Source: Paenibacillus silvae (GTDB taxonomy: Bacteria > Bacillota > Bacilli > Paenibacillales > Paenibacillaceae). From it: a stretch of 64,000 bases of DNA. Positions 8,317 through 16,710 of the stretch are shown here, one piece after another (the stretch's first letter is position 1; each line of letters opens with the position of its first letter). The translations under genes were made by a program, and so were the position numbers. The notes below the pieces were generated by a model, which was given only the letters and a program-made list of their open reading frames with translations, ran no database searches and had not been told where the DNA came from. The stretch spans positions 638,361-702,360 of the forward strand of contig NZ_BMFU01000002.1 of assembly GCF_014639235.1 (NCBI RefSeq), read 5' to 3'.

Positions 8317-8807
8317 AGCTGCTCCTCCTCTTCAAGCTCCAGTTTTAACAGCTGTCTCCCCCGCTGTAACCTCATCTTCACTGCGGACTCGCTTATCTGC
8401 AAAATCTCGCTGATATCTCGAATGGCGTAATCTTCGTAATAATAAAGATGAACGACCGATCTATACTTTACAGGCAGAGACAGTACCAGCTCGATCAAAG
8501 CCTGATCCTCAGGATCATCCGCAAGCATGAATTCGATGCCCTCCAGCTTAACTTCCCGTTTGCGCCAGCCTCGACGAAGCAGAGATTTGCAATGATTGGT
8601 TATCACCCGGATCAACCAAGCTTTCTGATGCTCGGCATCGTTGAACGCAGGCGCTTTTTCCATCAATTTAATGAACGTATCCTGAGTCGCTTCTTCCGCG
8701 TCCTCCCGCCTGCCAAGGTGCACCATCGCAATCCTGAACAGCGTATCGGCGTAAGTCTCATAGATGCTCATGATATGATCGCCCGTCTGGGACATGGATC
8801 GCTGCAT
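8313..8807 (-). CDS. ECF-family RNA polymerase sigma factor
   Basis: 164 residues from the ATG at 8807 (AAAGGAGG 10 bases upstream). Region 2 is seen as YADTLFRIAMVHLGRREDAE with the -10 recognition helix TQDTFIKLMEK. Region 4 is seen as LPVKYRSVVHLYYYEDYA followed by the helix-turn-helix IRDISEILQISESAVKMRLQ. Proteins of this size are sigma-W/sigma-V-like and control envelope-stress genes. It is coupled to the anti-sigma gene, and an ECF-type promoter lies directly upstream, suggesting autoregulation. Confidence 0.93.
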   Translation of the reverse strand: MQRSMSQTGDHIMSIYETYADTLFRIAMVHLGRREDAEEATQDTFIKLMEKAPAFNDAEHQKAWLIRVITNHCKSLLRRGWRKREVKLEGIEFMLADDPEDQALIELVLSLPVKYRSVVHLYYYEDYAIRDISEILQISESAVKMRLQRGRQLLKLELEEEEQL

Positions 8808-8845
8808 GGTTGTTTTGCCTCCTTTATATCCTAAACACTCTTACG

Positions 8846-8873
8846 GACGACATTCGGTCACATTTTGTTTTCA
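8846..8873 (-). promoter_or_regulatory. Putative ECF-type autoregulatory promoter
   Basis: The minus strand shows TGAAAAC, 17 bp, then CGTC, about 40 bp upstream of the sigma gene. This resembles the TGAAAC-N16-CGTA pattern of Bacillus ECF promoters, with the AAC block and CGT core kept. Confidence 0.5.
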
Positions 8874-8898
8874 CTTTTTATCTGAACGAGAAGGAACG

Positions 8899-8963
8899 CA
8901 AAAAGAGGTTATTTCGCTGACTATGCAATGCGCACGCACTGTACAAGTCGTTGAAATAACCTC
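8899..8963 (-). terminator. Terminator of the CE4 deacetylase gene
   Basis: GAGGTTATTTC and its perfect complement (8953-8963 and 8905-8915) enclose a 37-base loop and are followed on the minus strand by TTTTT. The loop is long for a terminator, but the position and U tract fit. Confidence 0.6.
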
Positions 8964-9094
8964 GATATGAGAATCACCTGATTAACCACACACACATCAT
9001 AACTTTGATTAAAATAAATGTTCTAGAATGCCCGGTACTCATGATTGTCCCTCAGGATACACGGCCCACTCATACGCAAAAATAAATCGACTGA

Positions 9095-10159
9095 TTAGCT
9101 GATCTCCAGATAATCCAGATATGCATCCCATGTACCGTCATCTGCGGTTACAATCAGCTCAATGGTCTGGTTTCCTGTACCATGACTGATATTATTCAGC
9201 GTATACACAGCGGGACTACTGCCTCCAAAATAAAACGTGCCCTTGGTCTGACCGCCAATTTTCAGATCCACCCTTGCCATATTATTATTGTTGGATGCCC
9301 CGCGAAGCGAGAAGGAATGTGTTCCCGTCGTAAAGTTATGTGTGGTTCGCACAGCATCATTGTTGGCATACAAGGCTACACCGTTAAATGGCGAGCTGAT
9401 GTTGGAGGTATATTGACCACTCTTGGTCATATTCTCCGTCTCAATTCGTACGGTCGTTGCCGGCGGGTTATTCGTGCCTCCATCCGGTGCTACAGCACGT
9501 CCAGTAGCCGGGGAGATCATGCCCGCGCACAAGCCGCGATTCTTCAGATTCTGGGCAATCTGCGGAATGGCCTGAAGTGTAGTCTGATACTGATCATGCA
9601 TTAGAATGACGTCACCGCTTGCCATGCGATTTACGGCTGCGACGATCTGAGAGGCACTAGCTCCATTCCAATCCTGAGAATCGACATTCCAGAGCATCTC
9701 CCTTAATCCGTTCTGGCTTATAACGGATTTCAAGGTTGCATTGGTAGCACCATATGGCGGTCTGAAAAGCGTTGGCGTTGTACCGGTAATCGATTGAATG
9801 GTCTGCTGTGTGCGCGTGATCTCGGAAGCCATCTGCGAAGCGTTCAGCTTTGTCATATCGGGATGGGTGTAGGAGTGATTGCCAATCCACATCCCGGCGG
9901 CCACCTGTGCCCGCACCAAAGCCTGGTTGTTCTGCGCATTTTGTCCTGTATTAAACATTGTGGCACGCAAATTGGCCTGCTTCAATGCATTAAGAATATT
10001 GTTTGTATTGTTGGATGGCCCATCGTCAAAGGTAAGGCCAACGTACCCGTTAGGACAGCTCGCATCAGCGGCTGTAGCTGAAGGAAGCGGCGGAATTGCA
10101 AATATGGAACCAAGGAGAGCAACGGACATAACGGCTTTGAACAATTTGGACTTAAACAT
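9095..10159 (-). CDS. Secreted CE4 polysaccharide deacetylase with CBM36-like module (acetylxylan esterase candidate)
   Basis: 354 residues from the ATG at 10159 (GGAGG 7 bases upstream; a GTG two codons earlier overlaps the ribosome site). A signal peptide of about 31 residues ends at SATA-A. The NodB-type domain has TFDDGP (Asp45, Asp46), the metal ligands in GNHSYTHPDM (His95, His99), RPPYGA, and LMHD. After a Pro-rich linker the last 115 residues begin VRIETENM and contain SPFNGVALYANNDAV and ADDGTWDAYLDYLEI, which resembles the calcium-dependent xylan module CBM36 of Paenibacillus polymyxa Xyn43A. Xylan deacetylation outside the cell is therefore more likely than chitin or peptidoglycan. 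A cre-like site and promoter lie upstream. Confidence 0.88.
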   Translation of the reverse strand: MFKSKLFKAVMSVALLGSIFAIPPLPSATAADASCPNGYVGLTFDDGPSNNTNNILNALKQANLRATMFNTGQNAQNNQALVRAQVAAGMWIGNHSYTHPDMTKLNASQMASEITRTQQTIQSITGTTPTLFRPPYGATNATLKSVISQNGLREMLWNVDSQDWNGASASQIVAAVNRMASGDVILMHDQYQTTLQAIPQIAQNLKNRGLCAGMISPATGRAVAPDGGTNNPPATTVRIETENMTKSGQYTSNISSPFNGVALYANNDAVRTTHNFTTGTHSFSLRGASNNNNMARVDLKIGGQTKGTFYFGGSSPAVYTLNNISHGTGNQTIELIVTADDGTWDAYLDYLEIS

Positions 10160-10270
10160 GAACACACCTCCGAAAATTTTGGTTTACATAATATTTGTTT
10201 TGTTTTAATCTGGTGCGGTTACTGCCAGGACTCGGATTCCTCCTCTCCACATTTCGATATGCCGCTTGCG

Positions 10271-10284
10271 ATGAAGCGCTTTCA
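10271..10284. promoter_or_regulatory. Degenerate cre-like site upstream of the CE4 gene
   Basis: TGAAGCGCTTTCA centred on AAGCGCTT, one base shorter than the ideal cre. It lies about 60 bp downstream of the predicted transcription start, where CcpA can block elongation. Confidence 0.4.
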
Positions 10285-10345
10285 AAATAAAATGAAGCAA
10301 ACTTCCTCTCTCTGGATGTCATCTATGAAACTTCGGGTTGAATCT

Positions 10346-10374
10346 AGTATAAGCGATGTTTTTATTGAAGTAAA
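10346..10374 (-). promoter_or_regulatory. Predicted promoter of the CE4 gene
   Basis: TTTACT and TATACT on the minus strand with 17-bp spacing. The leader to the start codon would be about 180 bases long. Apart from the cre-like site and the codBA terminator, nothing else was seen in 10160-10625. Confidence 0.45.
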
Positions 10375-10483
10375 TTCAAATTATTACAATATATCCTATA
10401 TAGTTTAGATTAAAGATTTTACGCAATCCACTCCGATGACAGAATAACCTGGAGAGTAGCGGTTATCCCCAGATTTTTTCGTT

Positions 10484-10546
10484 AAAAAGAAAACTCCTTG
10501 ATGAAGGGATATCATCGTTGTCGATATTTAGCCCTGCATCAAGGAG
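10484..10546 (-). terminator. Terminator of codBA
   Basis: CTCCTTGATG with its perfect complement (10537-10546 and 10494-10503), extended by AGGG/CCCT after a mismatch, followed on the minus strand by TTTTCTTTTT. It lies 80 bp after codA. Confidence 0.7.
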
Positions 10547-10625
10547 AGAAAATATCTCGCTTGGCACAATTGTAAAGAAACATTTTGGTTATAAGCTATA
10601 TTTCAAAACCATAGTTGTTCTGCAA

Positions 10626-11894
10626 CTATTTGTTAAACGTAACCTTCTCCATGTTGCCCTCCAGAATAATAGATGTGTCACGCGGTTTCGATTCTGCGAT
10701 CTTGCGCCCTTCTCGGAAGGAATACAGAACCGCTGCCTGCTTGCGAACCGCTTCGTATTCATTCTCCGCCTCAAGCACGATGAAATTGGCTGGCTTGCCT
10801 GACTCAATACCGTAACGATCCTCGATGTGCAGTGTTCTTGCACTATTTTGCGTAATCAGGTCAATAGAATTTACAATCTGGTCGTAACCCAGCAGCTGAG
10901 ACGCGTGTATGCCCATGTGCAGCACCTGCATCATATTGCCTGTACCGAGTGGGTACCATGGATCGAAAATGTCATCATGTCCAAAGCATACATTCAGGCC
11001 TGCCTCCTGCAGTTCCTTCACGCGTGTCAAGCCTCTTCTTTTCGGATACGTGTCAAAACGTCCCTGAAGGTGAATGTTCACTAGCGGATTGGACACAAAG
11101 TTCAGCTCAGCCATCTTCAGCAAGCGGAACAGCTTGTAGGTATACGCATCATTATAAGAGCCCATCGCCGTTGTATGACTCGCCGTGGTGCGTGAGCCTA
11201 AGCCGCGCTCATATGCCTCCTTGGCTACAACTTCGATGAATCGGGATTGCTCATCATCAATTTCATCACAGTGAATGTCGATGAGACGATCATATTTTTC
11301 CGCCAGATCAAAAGCCACTCGCATCGAATCCACACCATATTCACGTGTGAACTCGAAGTGTGGAATGCCGCCGACAACATCTACCCCCATTTTTAACGAT
11401 TCTTCCAGCAGTTCAGCGCCGTTCGGATAAGAGTGAATGCCCTCCTGCGGGAAAGCAACCAGTTGAATATCGATATAAGGAGCCAGCTCCTGCTTCACTT
11501 CCAGCATCGCTTTGACTGCCGTCAGGCTTGGATCTGTGACATCCACATGTGTTCTTACGTGCTGAATGCCCTGAGCCATCTGCCATTTCAAAGCGGTTTT
11601 GGAACGAGTTTTTACGTCCTCATGTGTAAGAAATGCTTTACGCTCCGACCAGCGCTGAATGCCTTCAAACAAGGTCCCGCTCAGATTCCATTCCGGCTCC
11701 CCTGCTGTTAAGGTAGTATCCAGATGAATATGTGGCTCGATAAATGGCGGCAGCACCAGGGCACCGTTCACATCCAGCGTCTCTTCGTTTCCAGCAGGCT
11801 GCTGTTCCTGTGTAACCTGTTCAAATTTCCCGTCTCTAACGATGATGTTCCATAGTCCTTCTTTACCCCGCAATTTTGCGTTCTGTATAATCAT
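10626..11894 (-). CDS. codA: Cytosine deaminase (CodA-type amidohydrolase)
   Basis: 422 residues, the length of E. coli CodA. Metal-binding and catalytic motifs of the amidohydrolase barrel appear in order: PHIHLDTT near residue 55, IDIHCDEIDDEQS near 205, ASHTTAMGSY near 240, and CFGHDDIFDPWYP near 305, the last typical of CodA. It hydrolyses cytosine to uracil and ammonia, feeding pyrimidine salvage. Its first 32 bp overlap the end of codB, so translation is coupled to the permease. Confidence 0.92.
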   Translation of the reverse strand: MIIQNAKLRGKEGLWNIIVRDGKFEQVTQEQQPAGNEETLDVNGALVLPPFIEPHIHLDTTLTAGEPEWNLSGTLFEGIQRWSERKAFLTHEDVKTRSKTALKWQMAQGIQHVRTHVDVTDPSLTAVKAMLEVKQELAPYIDIQLVAFPQEGIHSYPNGAELLEESLKMGVDVVGGIPHFEFTREYGVDSMRVAFDLAEKYDRLIDIHCDEIDDEQSRFIEVVAKEAYERGLGSRTTASHTTAMGSYNDAYTYKLFRLLKMAELNFVSNPLVNIHLQGRFDTYPKRRGLTRVKELQEAGLNVCFGHDDIFDPWYPLGTGNMMQVLHMGIHASQLLGYDQIVNSIDLITQNSARTLHIEDRYGIESGKPANFIVLEAENEYEAVRKQAAVLYSFREGRKIAESKPRDTSIILEGNMEKVTFNK

Positions 11895-13140
11895 TTGTCT
11901 TCCCCTTTTCTTTGGATGATGTCATGGACACGATGGCCATGATTACGATATAAGCTACAGCTGTACCAAGCAATGCATTAAGTGGCGTTACTCCCGGAGC
12001 GAGCTGTGCAAAGGCAACACCAATGGCCCATGCGGCCATGGCAGCCCAGTTTACTTTTTTGAAATTCATATCAGCAAACGGTGCGTAGACTCTTCTTTTG
12101 ACAATAAAATAATCTGCAATAATGATGGCTCCAATCGAAGGGATGGCTGCGCCCAGCACGTTCAGGAACCCTACAAAGTTGTTGTACATCCACATCGCGA
12201 GCACAGTTCCGACAATACCGTTAACGACTACAAAAAACTTCTTCGAAATCTTCGTAATGTTGGCAAAGCCCAGACCCGAAGCATACAGCGCATTGTCATT
12301 GGTTGTCCAGATATTCAGACCCAGTACGATGATGGCGGGAATCAGCAGACCTTGCAGGAACATGACTTCCGATATGTCAGCGAGATTATAAGCCATAGCG
12401 CCAACTGCGCCGAACAGGAACATCAGCGAGTTACCGAGGAAAAAGGCAATTACGGTAGCGGTCACAGCCTGACGGGACGTACGGGAAAAGCGTGCAAAAT
12501 CGGGAGTTAGTGTTCCCCCGCTTATGAAAGATCCTATACAGATCGTCAGTGCCGCAGCCGCAGTAAGCGTCTGTGTTGGTGTGTAATCCAGCAAGCCTTG
12601 CAGTCCACCCAGCGCCCCGGCCCCCTCGAACATGGAATATCCTCCGAGAATAGCAATTGCCGGAACCGCTATATATCCAAGAATGACAAGTGATTTCATA
12701 CCGAAGATCGCTGAAGCTGTCATCGCCAGACCGAACAGGAAAATGAGCAGATACACATTCCAATCCATCGCTTTGGCAACAGGAATAGCAAACATGGCTA
12801 CGCCAACCCCGAACCAGCCAACCTGTGTGAAGCCTAACAGAAATGATGGCAGATAAGAGCCTTTTTCACCAAACGAATATTTCGCCAGTAGATGGGTGGA
12901 TAGCCCCGTCTTGGCAGCGATATGTGCCAGCGCTCCAGTGTAAATGCCCAGCACCAGATTGCCTGCCAGCACAATGGCCATGAATTCCATAAACGTCAGG
13001 CTGATACCAAGTGTGCCTCCTGCCAGCATACTTGCCGAGAAGAACGTGAAACCAAGCATTACGGATAACGTTTTCCAGAAGTTGTTCCGCTGTGTCTTGG
13101 GCACCTCTTGCCATGAAAACTCTTGATCTTGTTTGCTCAT
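11863..13140 (-). CDS. codB: Cytosine permease
   Basis: 425 residues from the ATG at 13140, which has GGAGGG 7 bases upstream; an upstream in-frame start at 13200 lies inside the attenuator hairpin and is rejected. It is a nucleobase:cation symporter-1 type protein with about 12 hydrophobic helices. Visible signatures are the entry WQEVPKTQRNNFWKTLSVM, the helix ASMLAGGTLGISLTFM, SFISGGTLTPDFARFSR, and the late loop NIWTTNDNALYASGL seen in CodB. With codA it forms a two-gene uptake and deamination unit preceded by a PyrR-type attenuator. Confidence 0.9.
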   Translation of the reverse strand: MSKQDQEFSWQEVPKTQRNNFWKTLSVMLGFTFFSASMLAGGTLGISLTFMEFMAIVLAGNLVLGIYTGALAHIAAKTGLSTHLLAKYSFGEKGSYLPSFLLGFTQVGWFGVGVAMFAIPVAKAMDWNVYLLIFLFGLAMTASAIFGMKSLVILGYIAVPAIAILGGYSMFEGAGALGGLQGLLDYTPTQTLTAAAALTICIGSFISGGTLTPDFARFSRTSRQAVTATVIAFFLGNSLMFLFGAVGAMAYNLADISEVMFLQGLLIPAIIVLGLNIWTTNDNALYASGLGFANITKISKKFFVVVNGIVGTVLAMWMYNNFVGFLNVLGAAIPSIGAIIIADYFIVKRRVYAPFADMNFKKVNWAAMAAWAIGVAFAQLAPGVTPLNALLGTAVAYIVIMAIVSMTSSKEKGKTNDYTERKIAG

Positions 13141-13183
13141 CAGAAACCCTCCAGATAAAGTGTTCTGATACCGTAAAAAGCAG

Positions 13184-13227
13184 AAAAAGAGGCTACTCAT
13201 CGCGATTTACGCTGACAAGTAGCCTCT
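13184..13227 (-). terminator. Attenuator terminator in the codBA leader
   Basis: A 10-bp stem (AGAGGCTACT with its complement, 13218-13227 and 13188-13197) followed by TTTTT on the minus strand, ending about 45 bases before the codB start. It lies downstream of the codBA promoter and of a PyrR-type hairpin, so it can act as a regulated terminator. Confidence 0.85.
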
Positions 13228-13308
13228 CTTTGCATCATAATCCGCGCGAAGACGCAGAGCGTTCTGTGGAAAGAATGCCCTTCTGTCGCGTGATTACAAA
13301 ATCCGCTG

Positions 13309-13340
13309 CCCTTGCCAGCCTCTCTGGACTGAATTAAAGG
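13309..13340 (-). promoter_or_regulatory. PyrR-binding loop (anti-antiterminator) of codBA
   Basis: The transcript reads CAGTCCAGAGAGGCTG in an upper stem CAG/CTG, with a lower stem CCTTT/AAGGG closing it. The loop CCAGAGAGGCT with following GCAAGG is the conserved PyrR-binding signature of Bacillus pyr leaders. Bases downstream (TAATCACGCG near 13286-13295) can pair with CGCG-GATTA near 13230-13245 to form a competing antiterminator. PyrR with UMP would stabilise this loop and favour termination. Confidence 0.8.
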
Positions 13341-13362
13341 TACCAGTGTTCAATTGCTTTCT

Positions 13363-13391
13363 ATTATTTTGGAAAAACCTGAAATTGTCAA
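13363..13391 (-). promoter_or_regulatory. Predicted codBA promoter
   Basis: TTGACA, 17 bp, AATAAT on the minus strand, placing the transcription start just upstream of the PyrR loop and giving a leader of about 215 bases. In the remaining stretch 13392-13634 before the amidase gene nothing else was recognised. Confidence 0.6.
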
Positions 13392-13634
13392 TGTCATTAT
13401 GTTCCAATGAATATTAATTTTTTTCTGCATGAAACGTGACAATCAGGCTCAATCCCGGAATGCACAAGGCTTCGACACTATTTTTACCACAGGAGCATCG
13501 AAGAACATTTTATTAAAAAAGAAACTGCAAACAGGCAGGGGAATTTCGCATATATGTAGAATATTGTCATAAGTGTTGTCTGCTGGCTGTTTGCTTTGCC
13601 CTTCCCGTAATATCGATTAAAACAGAGGTGTACA

Positions 13635-15068
13635 ATGAAAAAAATGGCAAGTTTGCTTTTATTCAGTTTGTTATTTCTGCTCGTCTTGACTGATTCGGGA
13701 CATGCTGCCACAGCATCCCCGCAAACCAAAATTATTTTAGATGGACACGAGCTGGTGCTGCCTTCCGATGTTGAGGTTGTCAATATCAACAAAAACGTGA
13801 TGATTCCGATTCGTGTTGTGGCTGAAAATTTGAAGTTTAAGGTGAAATGGGATCAAAAAAAACAGAATGTAAGCATCGAACAGAACAACAAGGCTATTTC
13901 CTTGCATGTAGGCAGGACGGAGGCTTACGGGCAGAATGGAAAAGTCACTCTGAACACCGCACCACAGCTGATTAAAAATACGGTTGTTGTTCCCCTGCGT
14001 TTTGTGAGTGAAGAAATGGGACTTTCGGTAAGCTGGAACAACAAGGACAAGATTGTTGGTCTGACAAGCGCTGCTGTACCTTCTGTTGAACCTGCGCCCT
14101 CTCCGCCTCCTGTTGTTTCTGGTCCGGGTCAATCCACCGTATGGAGCAAAGTGAACGATATCAGCTTTGGGAATCATCAGCTTGTTGTATCCATCGACCA
14201 TGAGGTTACACCACGGATTACAAGGTTGAGCAACCCGGATCGGATCGTGGTGGATCTTCCTGACACAACCTTCGGAGACATGGCGCCAGGCATGAAGCAA
14301 GGCACAATGGGAAAGCTTGATGTCAGCGGTATACCGAATGTGACAGAAGTTCGATATTCACTTTTTACCAATGATCCTGCTCAAGTCAGAGTTGTCATGG
14401 AATTGAACAATCTGAGTGACGTTCAGGTTAATGTTCAATATGTCAGCGGCAAGCTGATTGTGGATTTAGCTGTAGCTGGCATAATCGGAATCCCGGTTCC
14501 CCCTGCTCAGCAGGATAACGGCAAAAGCATCATTGTCATTGATCCCGGCCATGGAGGCAAGGATCCCGGTACCATTGGCATCTCGAAAACCCAGGAAAAA
14601 AACTTCACGCTGCCGCTTGCTTTGAAGGTTCAGGCGCTCCTATCCCAGGAGCCTGATATAGAGGTGGTGATGACACGTGAGACAGACGTTTATCCCACTC
14701 GCCCGGAACGCGTGCAGCTCGCCAACACATTAAATGCAGACGTATTTGTATCCATTCACGGGAACAGTGTTGAGGCTTCTCCGCAGATTTCGGGTACCGA
14801 GACCTTTTATTACAAGCGCAGCAGCAGTAAAGCACTGGCAGATATAATGCACAGACATCTGGTTGAAGTATTAGGCTTTAAAGATCGAGGTGTCAAGAAC
14901 GGTAATCTGGAAGTGCTCAGGGACACAACGATGCCAGCTGTGCTGCTTGAAATCGGTTTTCTAAGCAACCTTGCCGAGGAACAAGCGATGCTAAGCGAAA
15001 CGGTCCAGGATAAAGCTGCTCAGGCGATTGTTGATGCCATCAAGGAGTTTCTGCACCAGCCGTCCTAA
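13635..15068 (+). CDS. Secreted N-acetylmuramoyl-L-alanine amidase with stalk and AMIN domains
   Basis: 477 residues. The signal peptide ends near SGHA-A (residue 24). Residues about 32-150 form a copper-amine-oxidase-like stalk domain (KIILDGHELVLPSDVEVVN, VVPLRFVSEEMGLSVSW). After a Pro-rich linker an AMIN domain (about 175-280) binds the wall. Residues 305-475 form the zinc amidase_3 domain with ligands in VIDPGHGGKDPG, TQEKNF and VSIHGN and the catalytic Glu in LLEIGFLSN. It cleaves the amide between muramic acid and the stem peptide in wall turnover or separation. The GerMN lipoprotein gene follows 54 bp later, probably in the same transcript. Confidence 0.93.
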   Translation: MKKMASLLLFSLLFLLVLTDSGHAATASPQTKIILDGHELVLPSDVEVVNINKNVMIPIRVVAENLKFKVKWDQKKQNVSIEQNNKAISLHVGRTEAYGQNGKVTLNTAPQLIKNTVVVPLRFVSEEMGLSVSWNNKDKIVGLTSAAVPSVEPAPSPPPVVSGPGQSTVWSKVNDISFGNHQLVVSIDHEVTPRITRLSNPDRIVVDLPDTTFGDMAPGMKQGTMGKLDVSGIPNVTEVRYSLFTNDPAQVRVVMELNNLSDVQVNVQYVSGKLIVDLAVAGIIGIPVPPAQQDNGKSIIVIDPGHGGKDPGTIGISKTQEKNFTLPLALKVQALLSQEPDIEVVMTRETDVYPTRPERVQLANTLNADVFVSIHGNSVEASPQISGTETFYYKRSSSKALADIMHRHLVEVLGFKDRGVKNGNLEVLRDTTMPAVLLEIGFLSNLAEEQAMLSETVQDKAAQAIVDAIKEFLHQPS

Positions 15069-15122
15069 AAAAAACAGCTTGCAGCAAGCCAAAAACAAAT
15101 GTAACGATGAGGATGTGCCTAT

Positions 15123-15689
15123 ATGAGAAAAAAGTCTAGCTACACACTCGTATTCTCCTTGATCAGCTTAATGCTTGTGCTTGCTGGCTGCGGCGATAAA
15201 CCAGCTGTAGACCCTGGTAACAAGCAATCTGAAGCCGCAAATCCGTCTACATCGAACGCCTCTTCCCCCACCAACACACCAGATAACGAGCCAACGAAGC
15301 AAGAAATTGAAGTGGGTTATGTAGACGCTGAGCTCACTGAGGTCAAAACTAAAAAAGAAGAAATCACATTTTCGGATAGCAGCGAAAAATATAGACAAGC
15401 TTTTGATGTCATGCAGCGTTCGGATGATCCGGCATTCATCTCCTTATGGAGTGACATCGGACTTGAATCCATGGATTTTCAAGACGGCCAGCTAACGTTA
15501 GACATTCATATCCCGGATGAAGCCAGACTTGGTGCGGGCGGGGAACTTCTCTTTCTCGCGGTGCTGCAGCAAACGATGTTTCAGTTCGAAGAAGTGCGAA
15601 GCATTCAGTTGCTGGTGGATGGGCAAGAAACCGAGAGCTTGATGGGCCATGCCGAGCTGCCAAATCCTATACTTCGGGAATCGGAGTAA
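15123..15689 (+). CDS. GerMN-domain lipoprotein
   Basis: 188 residues with a lipobox signal (LVLAGC, Cys at 23) and a Ser/Thr/Pro/Asn-rich tether to about residue 60. The C-terminal half (about 105-180) reads QLTLDIHIPDEARLGAGGE, then LAVLQQTMFQFEEVRSIQLLVDGQ, the pattern of GerMN (sporulation/germination M) domains. Such domains often sit next to cell-wall amidases, as here, and may bind wall or lipid ligands. The gene follows the amidase by 54 bp and ends at a strong terminator. Confidence 0.82.
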   Translation: MRKKSSYTLVFSLISLMLVLAGCGDKPAVDPGNKQSEAANPSTSNASSPTNTPDNEPTKQEIEVGYVDAELTEVKTKKEEITFSDSSEKYRQAFDVMQRSDDPAFISLWSDIGLESMDFQDGQLTLDIHIPDEARLGAGGELLFLAVLQQTMFQFEEVRSIQLLVDGQETESLMGHAELPNPILRESE

Positions 15690-15712
15690 AACAACGGAGT
15701 GTTCATTGGACC

Positions 15713-15749
15713 AAAAACCTTGCTTCCTGTAATGGAAGCAAGGTTTTTT
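15713..15749 (+). terminator. Terminator of the amidase-GerMN operon
   Basis: A perfect 15-bp stem (AAAAACCTTGCTTCC with its complement), a 6-base loop and TTTTTT at the end. Confidence 0.92.
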
Positions 15750-15890
15750 AGTGTGTGTACTAGCATAGCTTCGGCACAATTAACAGCTTGCATTTTACAT
15801 CAGCTAATAATAAAGTTTATGGACGAAACCATTACATCACATGGTCCGTGAGAAGTAACCAAATTTAGAGAACGATGCGGAGAATGTCTT

Positions 15891-16658
15891 ATGCTTATGC
15901 TTGAAATCGTATTTGTTATGTTTCTGTTAGGTATGCTGCTTGGTTTTGTGGGTGCCGGGGGTTCTGGATTCATTATCTCACTCTTGACCGTGGCATTTGG
16001 TTATCCCATTCATGTTGCGCTTGGAACAGCACTCGCAGCGATGTTCTTCTCCTCCCTTTCAGGTTCAATCAGTCATTATCGGGAGGGAAATGCAGTCCTT
16101 AAAACGGGTTTGATTGTCGGGTTTACAGGCGCAGCAGGCGCATGGGTCAGTTCAGGCTGGTCTACTTATATTCCTGAGGGGCGGCTTGGTATGCTTACGT
16201 CCATTATGCTGTTTACATCAGGACTTGCCTTGTGGCTGCGATTAGTTCTGGTCTCACGCCGTCCTCATGCTGCTGGCACAGAGTCACCCGTGCTGAATAG
16301 CGGCCTTCGTTACTGGTTGTATGCCCTGCTGATTGGCGCGGTTACAGGCATGTTATCCGGTTTATTCGGGATCGGATCTACACCTTTTATACAGTTGGGA
16401 CTCATGCTGTTATTAAATATGCCTATGCGATTTGCAGCTGGCACAACGATGCTGGTCATCATTCCGATAGCACTGGCTGGTGGCGCCGGGTACATGAGAA
16501 TTGGTTATCTCGACCTGCAGCTCCTGCTGCTTGTCGTTATAGGTACGATGTCCGGTTCTTACGTCGGAGCCAAATTTACCAAGCGAGTGCCTGCTTTCTG
16601 GCTGAAAGTAAGTATGGTCATCACTCCAATGATCGGGGCTGCGATACTGTGGTTGTAG
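15891..16658 (+). CDS. TauE/SafE-family membrane transporter (sulfite exporter type)
   Basis: 255 residues with about 7-8 hydrophobic helices. The family repeat is visible twice: LGMLLGFVGAGGSGFIISLL with LGTALAAMFFSSLSGSISHY in the first half, and AVTGMLSGLFGIGSTPFIQLGLM with FAAGTTMLVIIPIALAGG in the second. Proteins of this family (DUF81) export sulfite or sulfur-containing organic anions, but the substrate is not predictable. The start has GGAG 8 bases upstream. It is monocistronic and convergent with the DUF4260 gene. Confidence 0.85.
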   Translation: MLMLEIVFVMFLLGMLLGFVGAGGSGFIISLLTVAFGYPIHVALGTALAAMFFSSLSGSISHYREGNAVLKTGLIVGFTGAAGAWVSSGWSTYIPEGRLGMLTSIMLFTSGLALWLRLVLVSRRPHAAGTESPVLNSGLRYWLYALLIGAVTGMLSGLFGIGSTPFIQLGLMLLLNMPMRFAAGTTMLVIIPIALAGGAGYMRIGYLDLQLLLLVVIGTMSGSYVGAKFTKRVPAFWLKVSMVITPMIGAAILWL

Positions 16659-16710
16659 TACTAGGTGGAACTGGTGTGCCAGACTAGGCACCCAGTCCCG
16701 TTGTTGGGAT

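Noticed and set aside
16668..16700. Terminator between the TauE/SafE and DUF4260 genes
   Set aside because: An imperfect GC hairpin exists, but bulges and the lack of a U tract on either strand leave it unsupported.
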